In this document: piece by piece, positions 7,906-16,573 of the stretch | Position numbering within the stretch: the first letter of the stretch is position 1 | Layout of the letters: each line of letters starts with the position of its first letter | Origin: Flavobacteriaceae bacterium | Lineage (GTDB): Bacteria; Bacteroidota; Bacteroidia; Flavobacteriales; Flavobacteriaceae | DNA length: 45,087 nt | NCBI GenBank assembly: GCA_024643425.1 | Contig: JAHEMY010000010.1 | Coordinates: 1-45,087 of the forward strand | Direction: 5' to 3' | Translations under genes and position numbers: made by a program | The notes under the pieces: model-generated | Told to the model about the DNA's origin: nothing | Database searches by the model: none | The model's input: the letters and a program-made list of their open reading frames with translations, nothing else

Positions 7906-8926
7906 AAACGATTTATTTCTTAGAGCACTTAAAGGAGAATCGGTAGATCGTCCGCCAGTTTGGATGATGCGTCAAGCAGGACGCTACCTTCCCGAATTTC
8001 AAGAAATAAAAGCCAAATACGATTTTTTCACTCGTTGTCAGACCCCCGAATTAGCCAGTGAAATTACGGTGCAACCCATTCGTCGTTACGGCATGGATGC
8101 CGCGATACTATTCAGTGATATCCTGGTAATCCCTCAAGCCATGAACATTGAAGTGGAAATGAAAGCAGGTGTCGGACCTTGGTTGCCTACTCCTATTCGA
8201 GGGGAAAAAGAATTGAAGGAAGTGATTGTTCCTAACATCGACGAGACCCTCGGATATGTTATGGAGGCGATTAAAATGACCAAAGAAAAGCTCAACGACG
8301 ACATCCCATTGATAGGTTTTGCCGGTAGTCCGTGGACTATTTTATGTTATTGTGTGGAAGGACAAGGCTCTAAGAATTTCGCCAAAGCGAAAGAGTTCTG
8401 TTTTACCCAGCCAGTTTTAGCGCATAGCTTGCTTCAAAAAATTACTGATACTACCATACTGTATTTGAAAGAAAAGGTAAAAGCGGGAGTGAATGCAGTT
8501 CAAATATTTGATAGTTGGGGAGGCATGTTATCCCCCAACGATTATCAAGAATTCAGCTGGCAGTACATTCAGCAAATCATTGATGCGCTCAAAGATGAAA
8601 CTCCGGTCATTGCCTTCGGGAAAGGGTGCTGGTTCGCCTTAGATGTTATGTCAAAAAGTGGCGCTTCCGCACTGGGAGTGGACTGGACTTGCTCTCCTCG
8701 TAACGCACGCTACCTAAGCGGTGGACAAATTACTTTGCAAGGAAATTTCGATCCATCAAGACTCTTGAGTCCGCCGAAAGAAATTAAGAAAATGGTGAAA
8801 CAAATGATTGACGAGTTTGGTAAAGATCGCTATATCGTGAATCTTGGTCATGGAATATTACCCAACATTCCGCTTGAAAATGCGGGAGCTTTTGTGGAGG
8901 CCGTAAAAGAATATTCTCAGGGATGA
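7898..8926 (+). CDS. hemE: Uroporphyrinogen decarboxylase
   Basis: Decarboxylates the four acetate side chains of uroporphyrinogen III to give coproporphyrinogen III. 342 residues. The signature [15 protein letters not shown] (about residues 19-33) contains the two substrate-binding arginines, and [11 protein letters not shown] holds the catalytic aspartate; GFAGSPWTI and [14 protein letters not shown] are also characteristic. Overlaps hemD by 8 nt and the next gene by 4 nt (ATGA). Confidence 0.97.
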   Translation: MLKNDLFLRALKGESVDRPPVWMMRQAGRYLPEFQEIKAKYDFFTRCQTPELASEITVQPIRRYGMDAAILFSDILVIPQAMNIEVEMKAGVGPWLPTPIRGEKELKEVIVPNIDETLGYVMEAIKMTKEKLNDDIPLIGFAGSPWTILCYCVEGQGSKNFAKAKEFCFTQPVLAHSLLQKITDTTILYLKEKVKAGVNAVQIFDSWGGMLSPNDYQEFSWQYIQQIIDALKDETPVIAFGKGCWFALDVMSKSGASALGVDWTCSPRNARYLSGGQITLQGNFDPSRLLSPPKEIKKMVKQMIDEFGKDRYIVNLGHGILPNIPLENAGAFVEAVKEYSQG

Positions 8927-9459
8927 ATTTGTGGAAACGTTTGCGGCAATTAAGCATTCCCAATCTTCTGGGATTTGGATGGTTGCTCATGCGAAGGCCC
9001 TTATTAATATATCCTATTTGGAAAGCAACGAAAAGAACCATGGAGCTTAGTGATCAACTTTACGGAAAAGCACATTTTGGTAATGGGAAAGCCAATGCAT
9101 TTCGTCACGCCTATTGGAATTACCTGTTGTGTTCCACCATCAACACTTCTACGAAAAATAAGGTAAAATCGATCGTTTTTACGCAAAATATCGTGGATTA
9201 TTATGAAAAAGTAACGCAAAATGAACTTTTAGACCGAAAAATGGATTTTCATAATAATGAAATTGGACGCAATCTTTTTTTGTCAAAAAATGAAGAAAAT
9301 GAATCAAAAATGGTCGTTTTCATTCAAAAAATGGCCAATTCATCGCAAAAAGTGATCACTATTGATGATTTTATAAAATTTGAAAACACCTTGGTCTATT
9401 TAATCGACGAACCCATGACCACCAGTGAATTTTCAAAATCAAGAACCTCAACCCAATGA
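8923..9459 (+). CDS. DUF6973-like protein of unknown function inside the heme operon
   Basis: 178 residues, overlapping hemE and hemF by 4 nt each, so it is a genuine member of the operon. The central part (about residues 40-75) has the striking motif [18 protein letters not shown], followed around residue 107 by [13 protein letters not shown]. The conserved histidines and asparagines look like a catalytic or metal site. I believe this matches the DUF6973 family common in Bacteroidota, from memory only. The N-terminus ([18 protein letters not shown]) is hydrophobic and may touch the membrane. No cleavable signal is evident. The role is unknown. Its fixed place between hemE and hemF suggests involvement in tetrapyrrole handling, but chance co-transcription cannot be excluded. 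Confidence 0.75.
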   Translation: MNLWKRLRQLSIPNLLGFGWLLMRRPLLIYPIWKATKRTMELSDQLYGKAHFGNGKANAFRHAYWNYLLCSTINTSTKNKVKSIVFTQNIVDYYEKVTQNELLDRKMDFHNNEIGRNLFLSKNEENESKMVVFIQKMANSSQKVITIDDFIKFENTLVYLIDEPMTTSEFSKSRTSTQ

Positions 9460-10364
9460 AAGAAACTTTTGTCCAATACATTCGGAATCTTCAAAATACC
9501 ATCACTTCAACCTTAGAAGAACTTGATGGAAGTGCAAAATTCAAAGAAGACCTTTGGGAACGTCCGGAAGGTGGGGGTGGCAGAACCCGCGTAATTGAAA
9601 ATGGGACGGTCTTTGAAAAAGGCGGTGTGAACATTAGTGAAGTTCACGGAACCCTCCCAGAAAGCATGCAGGCCTATCTTGGAGTGACTGAAGCTTCATT
9701 CTTTGCCTGTGGTTTGAGCCTGGTAATTCATCCAAAAAGTCCCATGGTTCCTACCGTTCATGCCAATTGGCGCTATTTCGAATTATACGATGCCGAAGGC
9801 AAGAAAGTAGATTCGTGGTTTGGTGGCGGACAAGACCTTACTCCCTATTACCTCTTTGAGGAAGATGCCACTCATTTTCACCAAATTTGCAAAAATGCCT
9901 GTGATGCCCATGATCCATCGCTTTATAAAGAGTACAAAGAGAAATGTGATGCCTATTTTTACAATTCACACCGAGGGGAAGGTCGCGGAATTGGCGGACT
10001 TTTCTTCGATTATTTAAAGGCGACAGAAACCACTTCCATGCAAGATTGGTATGACTTTGTTACCGGGGTAGGAAATAGTTTTTTAGAAGCTTATGTTCCC
10101 ATTGTTCAAAAAAGAAAAACACTTTCTTATGCGAAAGAACAACGAGATTGGCAGGAAATACGGAGAGGGCGCTATGTCGAATTTAACTTAGTGCACGATA
10201 AGGGGACCCTTTTCGGACTTAAAACGAATGGCCGCATCGAGAGTATTTTAATGAGCCTCCCTCCCCATGTTCAATGGCATTACGATTCCCATCCTGAGCC
10301 GGGCAGTGAAGAAGAAAAATTAATTGAAGTATTAAAATCACCCAAAAACTGGGTTAATGTATAG
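9456..10364 (+). CDS. hemF: Oxygen-dependent coproporphyrinogen-III oxidase
   Basis: Oxidatively decarboxylates two propionates of coproporphyrinogen III to vinyl groups using O2, giving protoporphyrinogen IX. 302 residues, normal length. Motifs in order: ERPEGGGGRTRV near residue 36, GLSLVIHPKSPMVPTVHAN near 87-105, WFGGGQDLTPYYLF, RGEGRGIGGLFFDYL, and YVEFNLVHDKGTLFGL. Start ATG overlaps the preceding stop by 4 nt. Choice of the aerobic enzyme fits an aerobic or microaerobic lifestyle; an oxygen-independent HemN or HemW may be elsewhere. Confidence 0.97.
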   Translation: MKETFVQYIRNLQNTITSTLEELDGSAKFKEDLWERPEGGGGRTRVIENGTVFEKGGVNISEVHGTLPESMQAYLGVTEASFFACGLSLVIHPKSPMVPTVHANWRYFELYDAEGKKVDSWFGGGQDLTPYYLFEEDATHFHQICKNACDAHDPSLYKEYKEKCDAYFYNSHRGEGRGIGGLFFDYLKATETTSMQDWYDFVTGVGNSFLEAYVPIVQKRKTLSYAKEQRDWQEIRRGRYVEFNLVHDKGTLFGLKTNGRIESILMSLPPHVQWHYDSHPEPGSEEEKLIEVLKSPKNWVNV

Positions 10365-10367
10365 CAT

Positions 10368-11357
10368 ATGTATCCTTTAAGAAGAAACCGACGATTAAGA
10401 GCTTCCGAAACCATCCGAAGTATGGTTCGAGAAACCATCATCTCCCCCAACGACTTTTTAGTTCCACTATTCGTAGTGGAAGGTAAAGGCGTTCGCGAAG
10501 AAATTCCTTCCATGCCCAATTACTACCGATACAGTTTGGATGTGCTTCATAAAGAAGTGAAAGAACTTTGGAATATGGGTTTAAAAAGTGTCCTATTGTT
10601 CGTGAAAGTCCCTGAAGCTTTAAAAGACAATGAAGGAACGGAAGCTTTAAATTCAAACGGACTTATGCAACGCGCGATTAAAACCGTAAAAAATGCAGTG
10701 CCCGATATGTTAGTCATGACCGATGTTGCTCTTGATCCTTATTCCATCTATGGACACGACGGTATAATCGATCAAGGAGAAATCTTGAACGATGAAACGG
10801 TGGATGTACTTGCCGCAATGAGTGTCTCCCATGCAGAAGCGGGCGCCGATTTTGTCGCCCCAAGTGACATGATGGACGGTCGCATTTTAAGTATTCGTGA
10901 AGCTTTGGAAGATGAAGGTTTTTACAATACCGGAATTATGAGTTACAGTGCCAAATATGCCTCGGCGTTTTACGGGCCTTTTCGCGATGCCCTTGATAGT
11001 GCGCCTGTAGATGCGAAAAACATTCCGAAGGATAAAAGCACATACCAAATGGACCCCGCAAACAGAGACGAAGCACTTCGTGAAACCGAAATGGATATCG
11101 ATGAAGGGGCCGATATTGTAATGGTAAAGCCAGGACTATGCTATTTGGACATTGTTCGAGAAATTAGAAACGAAGTAGAAGTTCCCGTAGCCGTGTATCA
11201 GGTAAGCGGTGAATATGCGATGATCAAAGCAGCCTCCGAACGAGGTTGGTTAGATCACGATGCTGCCATGATGGAACAGCTTATTGCGATAAAAAGAGCC
11301 GGAGCGCATATCATCGCGAGTTATTTCGCCAAGGATGTGGTTAAACTAATTTCCTAA
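10368..11357 (+). CDS. hemB: Delta-aminolevulinic acid dehydratase (porphobilinogen synthase)
   Basis: Condenses two 5-aminolevulinates to porphobilinogen. 329 residues. The Schiff-base lysines are in MSYSAKYASAFYGPFRDA and in VMVKPGLCYLDIV. The segment DVALDPYSIYGHDG has A, D and D where zinc-type enzymes have cysteines, so this is the magnesium/zinc-independent type. Last gene of the heme operon, 3 nt after hemF. A perfect AT-rich hairpin overlaps its stop codon. Note that hemB acts early in the pathway but is encoded last. Confidence 0.97.
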   Translation: MYPLRRNRRLRASETIRSMVRETIISPNDFLVPLFVVEGKGVREEIPSMPNYYRYSLDVLHKEVKELWNMGLKSVLLFVKVPEALKDNEGTEALNSNGLMQRAIKTVKNAVPDMLVMTDVALDPYSIYGHDGIIDQGEILNDETVDVLAAMSVSHAEAGADFVAPSDMMDGRILSIREALEDEGFYNTGIMSYSAKYASAFYGPFRDALDSAPVDAKNIPKDKSTYQMDPANRDEALRETEMDIDEGADIVMVKPGLCYLDIVREIRNEVEVPVAVYQVSGEYAMIKAASERGWLDHDAAMMEQLIAIKRAGAHIIASYFAKDVVKLIS

Positions 11358-11366
11358 ATTAGTTTA
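11342..11366. terminator. AT-rich hairpin over the hemB stop codon
   Basis: Arms AAACTAATTT and AAATTAGTTT pair perfectly around a CCT loop (11343-11365, with one more T-A pair outside). The stem includes the hemB TAA. It is low in GC and the trailing T run is short, so termination efficiency is uncertain. Confidence 0.45.
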
Positions 11367-11429
11367 TCGAACCATTTTATTCTGTGGGTAGTTTCAATCA
11401 TAAATTTTACCTTTAAGGAAATTTCATTC

Positions 11430-12521
11430 ATGAGCTTACTCATACTTTATGCAGTTCTTTCTATTTTCTTCTCCTTTCTGTGTTCGATTTTGGAGGCAGC
11501 ACTCTTAAGCTTTACCCCCTCTTTTATCAAATTAAAAAAACAGGAAGGGAAAGACTATGCCGACACCCTTTATGAACTCAAAAAAGATATTGATCAACCA
11601 CTCATTGCCATACTAACCATCAATACCATCGCGCATACCGTAGGGGCGATTCTGGTTGGGGTTGAAGCTGAAAAGCTTCCGTATAAAGTAGAAGTTATGG
11701 GTATAAACATGGTCGGAATCGTTTCGGCCATCATGACTTTACTCATTTTAGTTCTTTCTGAAATCATTCCAAAGACCATTGGAGCCACTTATTGGAAAAG
11801 CCTTGGCGGTTTCACGGCGACAAGCATGCAAATAATGCTATTCCCTCTAAAGTATACAGGTATTCTATGGATCTTGACCCAAGCCACCAAGCTTATTGGA
11901 AAGTCGGCTCATGTAAGTTCGATGAGCCGCGCAGAATTCATTGCCCTAACCGACGCTGCTGAAAAGGAAGGTGTGTTTGAAGAAAATGAAGGGGAAGTCA
12001 TTAAAAACCTTCTCGTTTTTAAAAGTATTATGGCCAAAAATGTGATGACCCCCACCCCTGTGGTGATCATGGAAGAAGAGAACACTACTTTGGAGAATTT
12101 CCATAACACGCATAAAAACCTCACCTTCTCTAGAATTCCGATTTACCGCGAAAAGCCACATAACATTACAGGTTTTGTGCTCAAGGATGATATTTTGGAG
12201 GAAATCGTAGAAAAACGAGGGGACAAATTTTTGGGAGACCTGAAAAGAGAGATTTCGATTATTGAAGGATCGAAACCAATTCCAGAGGTTTTCAACACCT
12301 TTATTAAGCAAAGAAACCATATTACTTTAGTCGTTGATGAGTTTGGTAATACGATTGGAATAGTAACCATGGAGGATATTATTGAAACCCTTCTCGGGCT
12401 TGAAATTATGGATGAAAGTGATTCCATAGAAGATATGCAACTGGCCGCTCGTAAAAGCTGGGAACGACGTGCAAAGCGTATGGGAATTTCTCTAGAAAAT
12501 GATGATGAAAGCGAAGAATAG
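11430..12521 (+). CDS. CNNM/DUF21 and CBS domain membrane protein (hemolysin C family)
   Basis: 363-residue inner-membrane protein. Residues ~1-175 are the CNNM (DUF21) transmembrane domain with about four hydrophobic segments and the conserved VLSEIIPKTIG motif. Residues ~200-340 hold a CBS pair, with NVMTPTPVVIMEEE opening the first and HITLVVDEFGNTIGIVTMEDIIE in the second. The C-terminal CorC/HlyC domain of longer relatives is absent; a short charged tail follows the CBS pair. Relatives are implicated in magnesium or other divalent-ion transport; substrate unknown here. A near-consensus TACCTTTA lies upstream at about 11408. Confidence 0.9.
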   Translation: MSLLILYAVLSIFFSFLCSILEAALLSFTPSFIKLKKQEGKDYADTLYELKKDIDQPLIAILTINTIAHTVGAILVGVEAEKLPYKVEVMGINMVGIVSAIMTLLILVLSEIIPKTIGATYWKSLGGFTATSMQIMLFPLKYTGILWILTQATKLIGKSAHVSSMSRAEFIALTDAAEKEGVFEENEGEVIKNLLVFKSIMAKNVMTPTPVVIMEEENTTLENFHNTHKNLTFSRIPIYREKPHNITGFVLKDDILEEIVEKRGDKFLGDLKREISIIEGSKPIPEVFNTFIKQRNHITLVVDEFGNTIGIVTMEDIIETLLGLEIMDESDSIEDMQLAARKSWERRAKRMGISLENDDESEE

Positions 12522-12558
12522 CCCCCGGGGTTTGTTGCGTCTTAATAACATTCAATTT

Positions 12559-13068
12559 ATGAAATCATTAATCGTCCTATTTTTAATGGCAGCTCTTCCG
12601 GTCATGGGACAACAAAGCAATCCAAAAGAAGCCTTTCTAGAAAAGTGGGAACACTCAAAAGCGTATCTTTTAGAAATCATCGAAGTCATGCCTTCCGAAC
12701 ACTTCGACTTTAAGCCTACAGAGCGAGAAATGTCGTTTTCAGAACAATTGTTGCATATCAAAGGCAATATGGATTGGTTGAGTACCACCTATTTTTCTTC
12801 AGAGCCGTTCGATAAAAAAAAGAATGATGCGTCCTATACCAAAGAGGAAATCAAGCGACTTATAGAAACCGCGTTTGATCAAACAAGTCAAAAAGTAGCT
12901 GCCACCAATGATGCTTCACTCGCTGAAACCGTTGAGTTTTTTGCAGGACCCAAAAGCAGATTGCAAATCCTGTATTTACTCATGGATCATGTAACTCATC
13001 ATCGCGGGCAATTGATTGTTTATCTGAACTTAAAGGGCATAGAACCGCCCCGATATGTTGGCTGGTAA
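12559..13068 (+). CDS. Exported DinB-like four-helix protein
   Basis: 169 residues starting at ATG 12559 with a cleavable signal (MKSLIVLFLMAALPVMGQ). The mature part has the DinB/YfiT-like putative metal-dependent hydrolase fold: a first helix, SFSEQLLHIKGNMDWL with one histidine, and near the C-terminus MDHVTHHRGQLIVYLNLKG with the paired histidines, ending PPRYVGW. These three histidines are the usual metal ligands. It is unrelated to DNA polymerase IV despite the name. Periplasmic location is inferred from the signal. An in-frame upstream ATG (12499) lies inside the end of the preceding gene and is rejected because it would bury the signal peptide. Confidence 0.85.
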   Translation: MKSLIVLFLMAALPVMGQQSNPKEAFLEKWEHSKAYLLEIIEVMPSEHFDFKPTEREMSFSEQLLHIKGNMDWLSTTYFSSEPFDKKKNDASYTKEEIKRLIETAFDQTSQKVAATNDASLAETVEFFAGPKSRLQILYLLMDHVTHHRGQLIVYLNLKGIEPPRYVGW

Positions 13069-13097
13069 TTCCCTTAAAATTGGGAATAATTTATTAC

Positions 13098-13125
13098 TTG
13101 TATCTTAATCTTTGATATACATTTG
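13098..13125 (+). promoter_or_regulatory. Complete -33/-7 promoter of the gene at 13130
   Basis: TTG at 13098-13100, 17 nt, then TACATTTG at 13118-13125. Both elements and the spacing fit the Bacteroidota consensus. The start codon chosen for the gene lies only ~5 nt downstream, so the transcript would be leaderless or nearly so. Confidence 0.65.
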
Positions 13126-13129
13126 TGAA

Positions 13130-13486
13130 GTGAAAGTCAAACAACTATCCATTCTTGTGATCTGGTCGATTGCCCTCTTTTGGGGGGTAATGAGTGTTGC
13201 TTGTGAAGTTTCTTCCTCAGGAAAAATTGGCACAGAGAGCATTTCCCAGCAAACCTTCGAAAATCATTATTTAGGTCATCAACCTTTGTTCGATGGCGCC
13301 GAAGAATTGGTTCAAGTTCAAGAAAAAGTTACTCAAGAACCTATCTCCATTTTTTTATGGGTTGAAAATAATCCTTGGAAAACGGATCGTCCTTCTGCTA
13401 ACTACCGTTTTACCCATAGAGGTGAGATAGTCAATCTAAGGGAAGTATTATCCACTCAAATTTATCCCTCACATTTTTTCTGGTAA
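13130..13486 (+). CDS. Small membrane-anchored or exported protein of unknown function
   Basis: 118 residues from GTG 13130. The longer reading from TTG 13112 overlaps the promoter -7 element and is unlikely. The N-terminus KQLSILVIWSIALFWGVMSVAC is a signal or single membrane segment; the cysteine lacks a typical lipobox. The rest is polar without a recognised domain; the last ~40 residues (FLWVENNPWKTDRPSANYR) are rich in aromatic residues. No homolog family recognised. It is flanked by a good promoter and a short hairpin, so it appears to be its own transcription unit. Confidence 0.55.
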   Translation: MKVKQLSILVIWSIALFWGVMSVACEVSSSGKIGTESISQQTFENHYLGHQPLFDGAEELVQVQEKVTQEPISIFLWVENNPWKTDRPSANYRFTHRGEIVNLREVLSTQIYPSHFFW

Positions 13487-13511
13487 AGTGTTTTACAAAT
13501 TATTTTAAAAC

Positions 13512-13527
13512 AAAGGCCGCGCCTTTT
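13512..13527 (+). terminator. Short GC hairpin after the gene at 13130
   Basis: AAAGGC pairs with GCCTTT around a CGC loop and is followed by T and AT-rich sequence, 25 nt after the stop codon. The stem is compact and the U tract is short. Confidence 0.45.
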
Positions 13528-13556
13528 AAACAAAATCAATTTTAAAACACACATTT

Positions 13557-14027
13557 ATGAAAATATCAGTAGTGCTGGTGAGCGTGATCCTTATCGCCAC
13601 CATCTTCTTACCCTTGGCCTATTTAGTGACTAAAAGTGCCAGAACCGAATCTAAAATTAAAAAGATACTCCAGAAATTTGGGGTAGAAAACAAGCTTTCC
13701 ATTGATGCCATTAAACTTCATGGAAACCTAATATTAGCCTTAGACCAAACCCACAAAAAATTGTTGCTTGCGGCGCGAGAAACTGTGGGCTCAGATATTC
13801 AGGTGATTGATTTACCATTACTTTCCGATTGCCATATCCGGACCTTACGCAACAAAGGGAAGCACTTGGAATATGTGAGTCTCGAATTGGGCAATCGTGA
13901 TGCCAAACACAACATTGTTTTTTATGAAGAAGAGCAAGATACGGGCCCTGTAGTAGATCCAATGGCAAGTTTATATGAAGCAGAAAAATGGAAAATTCTA
14001 ATTCAACCCCATTTAAAAATAGCTTAG
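13557..14027 (+). CDS. Membrane-anchored protein of unknown function
   Basis: 156 residues. The first ~22 residues (MKISVVLVSVILIATIFLPLAYL) form one membrane segment; the remainder is a soluble domain with alternating strands and helices (LDQTHKKLLLAAR, VIDLPLLSDCHIRTLRN, HLEYVSLELGNRD) that resembles a small PH-like or beta-barrel fold, but I cannot assign it. It is followed 5 nt later by a strong intrinsic terminator. Role unknown; topology suggests the soluble part faces the cytosol or periplasm behind a single anchor. Confidence 0.7.
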   Translation: MKISVVLVSVILIATIFLPLAYLVTKSARTESKIKKILQKFGVENKLSIDAIKLHGNLILALDQTHKKLLLAARETVGSDIQVIDLPLLSDCHIRTLRNKGKHLEYVSLELGNRDAKHNIVFYEEEQDTGPVVDPMASLYEAEKWKILIQPHLKIA

Positions 14028-14032
14028 AAAAA

Positions 14033-14056
14033 GGGCGCCAATAGGCGCTCTTTTTT
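14033..14056 (+). terminator. Intrinsic terminator
   Basis: GGGCGCC and GGCGCTC form a 7-bp stem (one G-T pair) around AATA and are followed by six T. It closes the gene ending at 14027. Confidence 0.85.
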
Positions 14057-14091
14057 ATTGGATAGCTCTACTGAAATAAGTACATTAGGCT

Positions 14092-14562
14092 ATGGCAAAT
14101 GCAACACTGAACACTCCTATCGGAATGTTAACTTTAGAAGGCGATGAACATGGGCTTCACAAAGTTTACTTTGAAGAAGGCAACAGTAATTCTTCAGAAA
14201 TTCCTCAGTGTTTAGAGGAGGCCGTAAATCAATTGACGGAATATTTCGAAGGAAAAAGAACCGATTTTAGTCTAAAGCTAAACCCTGAAGGAACAAAATT
14301 TCAGAAAGAAGTTTGGCAACGTCTAAATGCCATTCCTTTTGGCAAAACAAAATCCTATCAAGCAATTGCAAATGAGTTGGGAGATCCAAAGGTTATTCGG
14401 GCAGCGGCTTCAGCCAATGGCAAAAACCCAATGGCCATCATCATCCCTTGTCATCGTGTAATTGGTTCCGACGGATCCTTGACCGGATACGCCGGAGGAC
14501 TTCATCGTAAAAAATGGTTGTTGGATCACGAAAACCCAATAAAACAGGGGTCTTTATTTTAA
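14092..14562 (+). CDS. ogt: Methylated-DNA-protein-cysteine methyltransferase
   Basis: Removes methyl groups from O6-methylguanine in DNA by irreversible transfer to its own cysteine. 156 residues, the short Ogt form. The active site IIPCHRVIG (C120) and the preceding helix-turn-helix with VIRAAASANGKNP (arginine finger) are intact, followed by LTGYAGGLHRKKWLL, typical of this family. No Ada N-terminal domain is present. It is followed 3 nt later by the serine hydrolase gene, so the two are probably co-transcribed. Confidence 0.95.
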   Translation: MANATLNTPIGMLTLEGDEHGLHKVYFEEGNSNSSEIPQCLEEAVNQLTEYFEGKRTDFSLKLNPEGTKFQKEVWQRLNAIPFGKTKSYQAIANELGDPKVIRAAASANGKNPMAIIIPCHRVIGSDGSLTGYAGGLHRKKWLLDHENPIKQGSLF

Positions 14563-14565
14563 AGT

Positions 14566-15717
14566 ATGAAAAAGCTAAAAAAAATTACTGGATGGTTTGT
14601 AGGCACACTAGTATTGCTGGTTGCGATTCTCTATCTCACTGGCACCGATTACTTAATTAGTGCGGTACGTACCGTATATTTAAAAGGACACGTCACCGCC
14701 TACCTAGACGATTATAAGGAGTTTGACAATCGCATCGTAAAAGCAGGAACTCCCCAGCCATGGTCCTTTCATGAAGCCTATAATAAAGCTTCAGAAACCA
14801 ATCGCCTCATAGATTTCAACAACGAATTAGGAACGGTGGCTTTCCTAATCATTAAAAATGATAGTATCTGGTTCGAAAAATATTATGATGGGTATGATGA
14901 AAATTCAAAATCGAATTCCTTCTCCATGGTAAAAAGCATGGTTGCCGCCCTGCTGGGCAAAGCCATCATGCAAGGCAAAATTGAAAGTTTAGATCAGCCC
15001 GTTGGAGATTTTCTGCCAAATTTCAAGGAGGGTGTGGGTGCGAAGTTAACTGTTGGCGATTTAGCCTCGATGGCGTCAGGAACCGATTGGGATGAAGCCT
15101 ACTATTCGCCTTTTTCAATCACGACCCAAGCGTACTTCGATACCAACTTACGATTGGTAATGCAAGATGTGGAAGTGGTTGAAACGCCCGGTGAACGCTA
15201 TAAATATTCAAGTGGTGACATGCAGCTTTTAGGAATGGTGTTGGAAAAAGCCACCGGAAAATCGCTGTCTGCCTATTTAAGTGACGAATTCTGGAAGCCA
15301 CTTGGCGCAGAAAATGATGCCCTATGGCAATTGGACAGTGAGGAATTTGGCATGGAAAAAGCCTACTGCTGCTTGGCCAGTAATGCCCGTGATTTTGCTC
15401 GATTCGGGAAATTGTATAAAGATTTTGGAATGTGGAACGGCACTCGATTATTAGACTCCACCTTTGTGGCAAAGTCCATTCGTCCCCGTTTTCCTGAAAG
15501 TCCGCAATACGGTTATGGCTGGTGGCTATATCAAACCATGAACAAATCGTTTTTCATGATGCGCGGTCACTTAGGTCAGTTAGTGATGGTCGAACCCACC
15601 GACAATGTAATTATCGTGCGTTTGGGGCATGAAAAATTCCCGGACGAAGGTGAAGCAAAATTCAGTGAGGACATTCAAATCTATATCGAAGAAGCCTACA
15701 AGATGTTGGGGTATTAA
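14566..15717 (+). CDS. Serine hydrolase, class C beta-lactamase/esterase fold
   Basis: 383 residues with an N-terminal membrane segment (residues ~10-26) and a periplasmic catalytic domain. Catalytic SMVK (S120 and K123) matches SxxK; YKYSSGD provides the tyrosine-serine motif; RGHLGQ near residue 342 replaces KTG, as in esterase-like members. TVAFLIIKNDSIWFEKYY is the typical opening strand of this family. The family spans beta-lactamases, DD-peptidases and esterases, so the substrate is open. Co-transcribed with ogt (3-nt gap). Confidence 0.85.
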   Translation: MKKLKKITGWFVGTLVLLVAILYLTGTDYLISAVRTVYLKGHVTAYLDDYKEFDNRIVKAGTPQPWSFHEAYNKASETNRLIDFNNELGTVAFLIIKNDSIWFEKYYDGYDENSKSNSFSMVKSMVAALLGKAIMQGKIESLDQPVGDFLPNFKEGVGAKLTVGDLASMASGTDWDEAYYSPFSITTQAYFDTNLRLVMQDVEVVETPGERYKYSSGDMQLLGMVLEKATGKSLSAYLSDEFWKPLGAENDALWQLDSEEFGMEKAYCCLASNARDFARFGKLYKDFGMWNGTRLLDSTFVAKSIRPRFPESPQYGYGWWLYQTMNKSFFMMRGHLGQLVMVEPTDNVIIVRLGHEKFPDEGEAKFSEDIQIYIEEAYKMLGY

Positions 15718-15772
15718 ATTGGTTAAAATTTAGTAGCTTTACAAGAACTCCCTTTCACTTAATACATGCATT

Positions 15773-16486
15773 ATGTTACAACGAATTTCGCTGGAACACA
15801 TCCTCTTTTTGGATATCGAAACCGTTCCGGAGCACAAATTGTACAATGAGCTTGAGCCTACAGCGCAAGAGCTTTGGGAGTTAAAAACACAGTATCAACG
15901 AAAGGATGAATTTTCTGCTGAAGAATTTTACGACCGTGCCGGAATTTGGGCCGAATTCGGTAAAATTATTTGTATTTCCGCAGGCTATTTTCATTTTAAA
16001 GGATCGAATCGAAGCTTTCGAGTGACCAGCTTTTACGGAGAAGAACCCAAGATACTTATCGAATTCAAGAATTTACTGGAGACCCATTTCAACCGACCCA
16101 ATCATTTGCTTTGTGCACACAATGGAAAAGAATTTGATTTTCCATTTTTAGCACGAAGAATGATTATTCATGGGATTGAGCTACCGCCAAAGTTAAATCT
16201 GTTTGGAAAGAAACCTTGGGAGGTGCCGCATTTGGATACCATGGAGTTATGGAAATTTGGCGATTATAAGACCTATACCTCTTTAAAGCTCATGGCCCAT
16301 GTCTTAGGAATTCCTTCTCCAAAGGACGATATTGATGGCAGTCAGGTGCGCAATGTTTATTACGAAGAAGAAGATATCGATCGCATTATCGAATATTGTG
16401 AAAAGGATACGGTCACCGTCGCTCAAATTTTCTTGCGCCTTCGGAATGAGCCTATTTTAGAAGCGCATGAAATCCAATCGATATAG
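15773..16486 (+). CDS. 3'-5' exonuclease, PolB-like DEDDy fold
   Basis: 237-residue RNase H-fold nuclease. ExoI motif is LFLDIETVPE (D14 and E16), ExoII is AHNGKEFDFPFLARR near residue 120, and ExoIII is EYCEKDTVTVA near residue 211-216, where Tyr-x3-Asp marks the DEDDy class. It has no polymerase domain. Likely a stand-alone DNA or RNA 3'-end trimming enzyme; the substrate is not known. Start at ATG 15773 is preceded by AT-rich DNA and TAGCTTTA, one base off the promoter consensus. Confidence 0.85.
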   Translation: MLQRISLEHILFLDIETVPEHKLYNELEPTAQELWELKTQYQRKDEFSAEEFYDRAGIWAEFGKIICISAGYFHFKGSNRSFRVTSFYGEEPKILIEFKNLLETHFNRPNHLLCAHNGKEFDFPFLARRMIIHGIELPPKLNLFGKKPWEVPHLDTMELWKFGDYKTYTSLKLMAHVLGIPSPKDDIDGSQVRNVYYEEEDIDRIIEYCEKDTVTVAQIFLRLRNEPILEAHEIQSI

Positions 16487-16547
16487 GAAATTATTTCGCA
16501 TGAGCTCCTTATTCGTGGTTTCATTAGCTTAAATAAGGACAAGTATA

Positions 16548-16555
16548 TACATTTG
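16548..16555 (+). promoter_or_regulatory. -7 promoter element of the ABC transporter gene
   Basis: TACATTTG (TAnnTTTG) ends 18 nt before the ATG at 16574. No -33 TTG at consensus spacing. Confidence 0.55.
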
Positions 16556-16573
16556 TTATTCTAGAATGACCCA

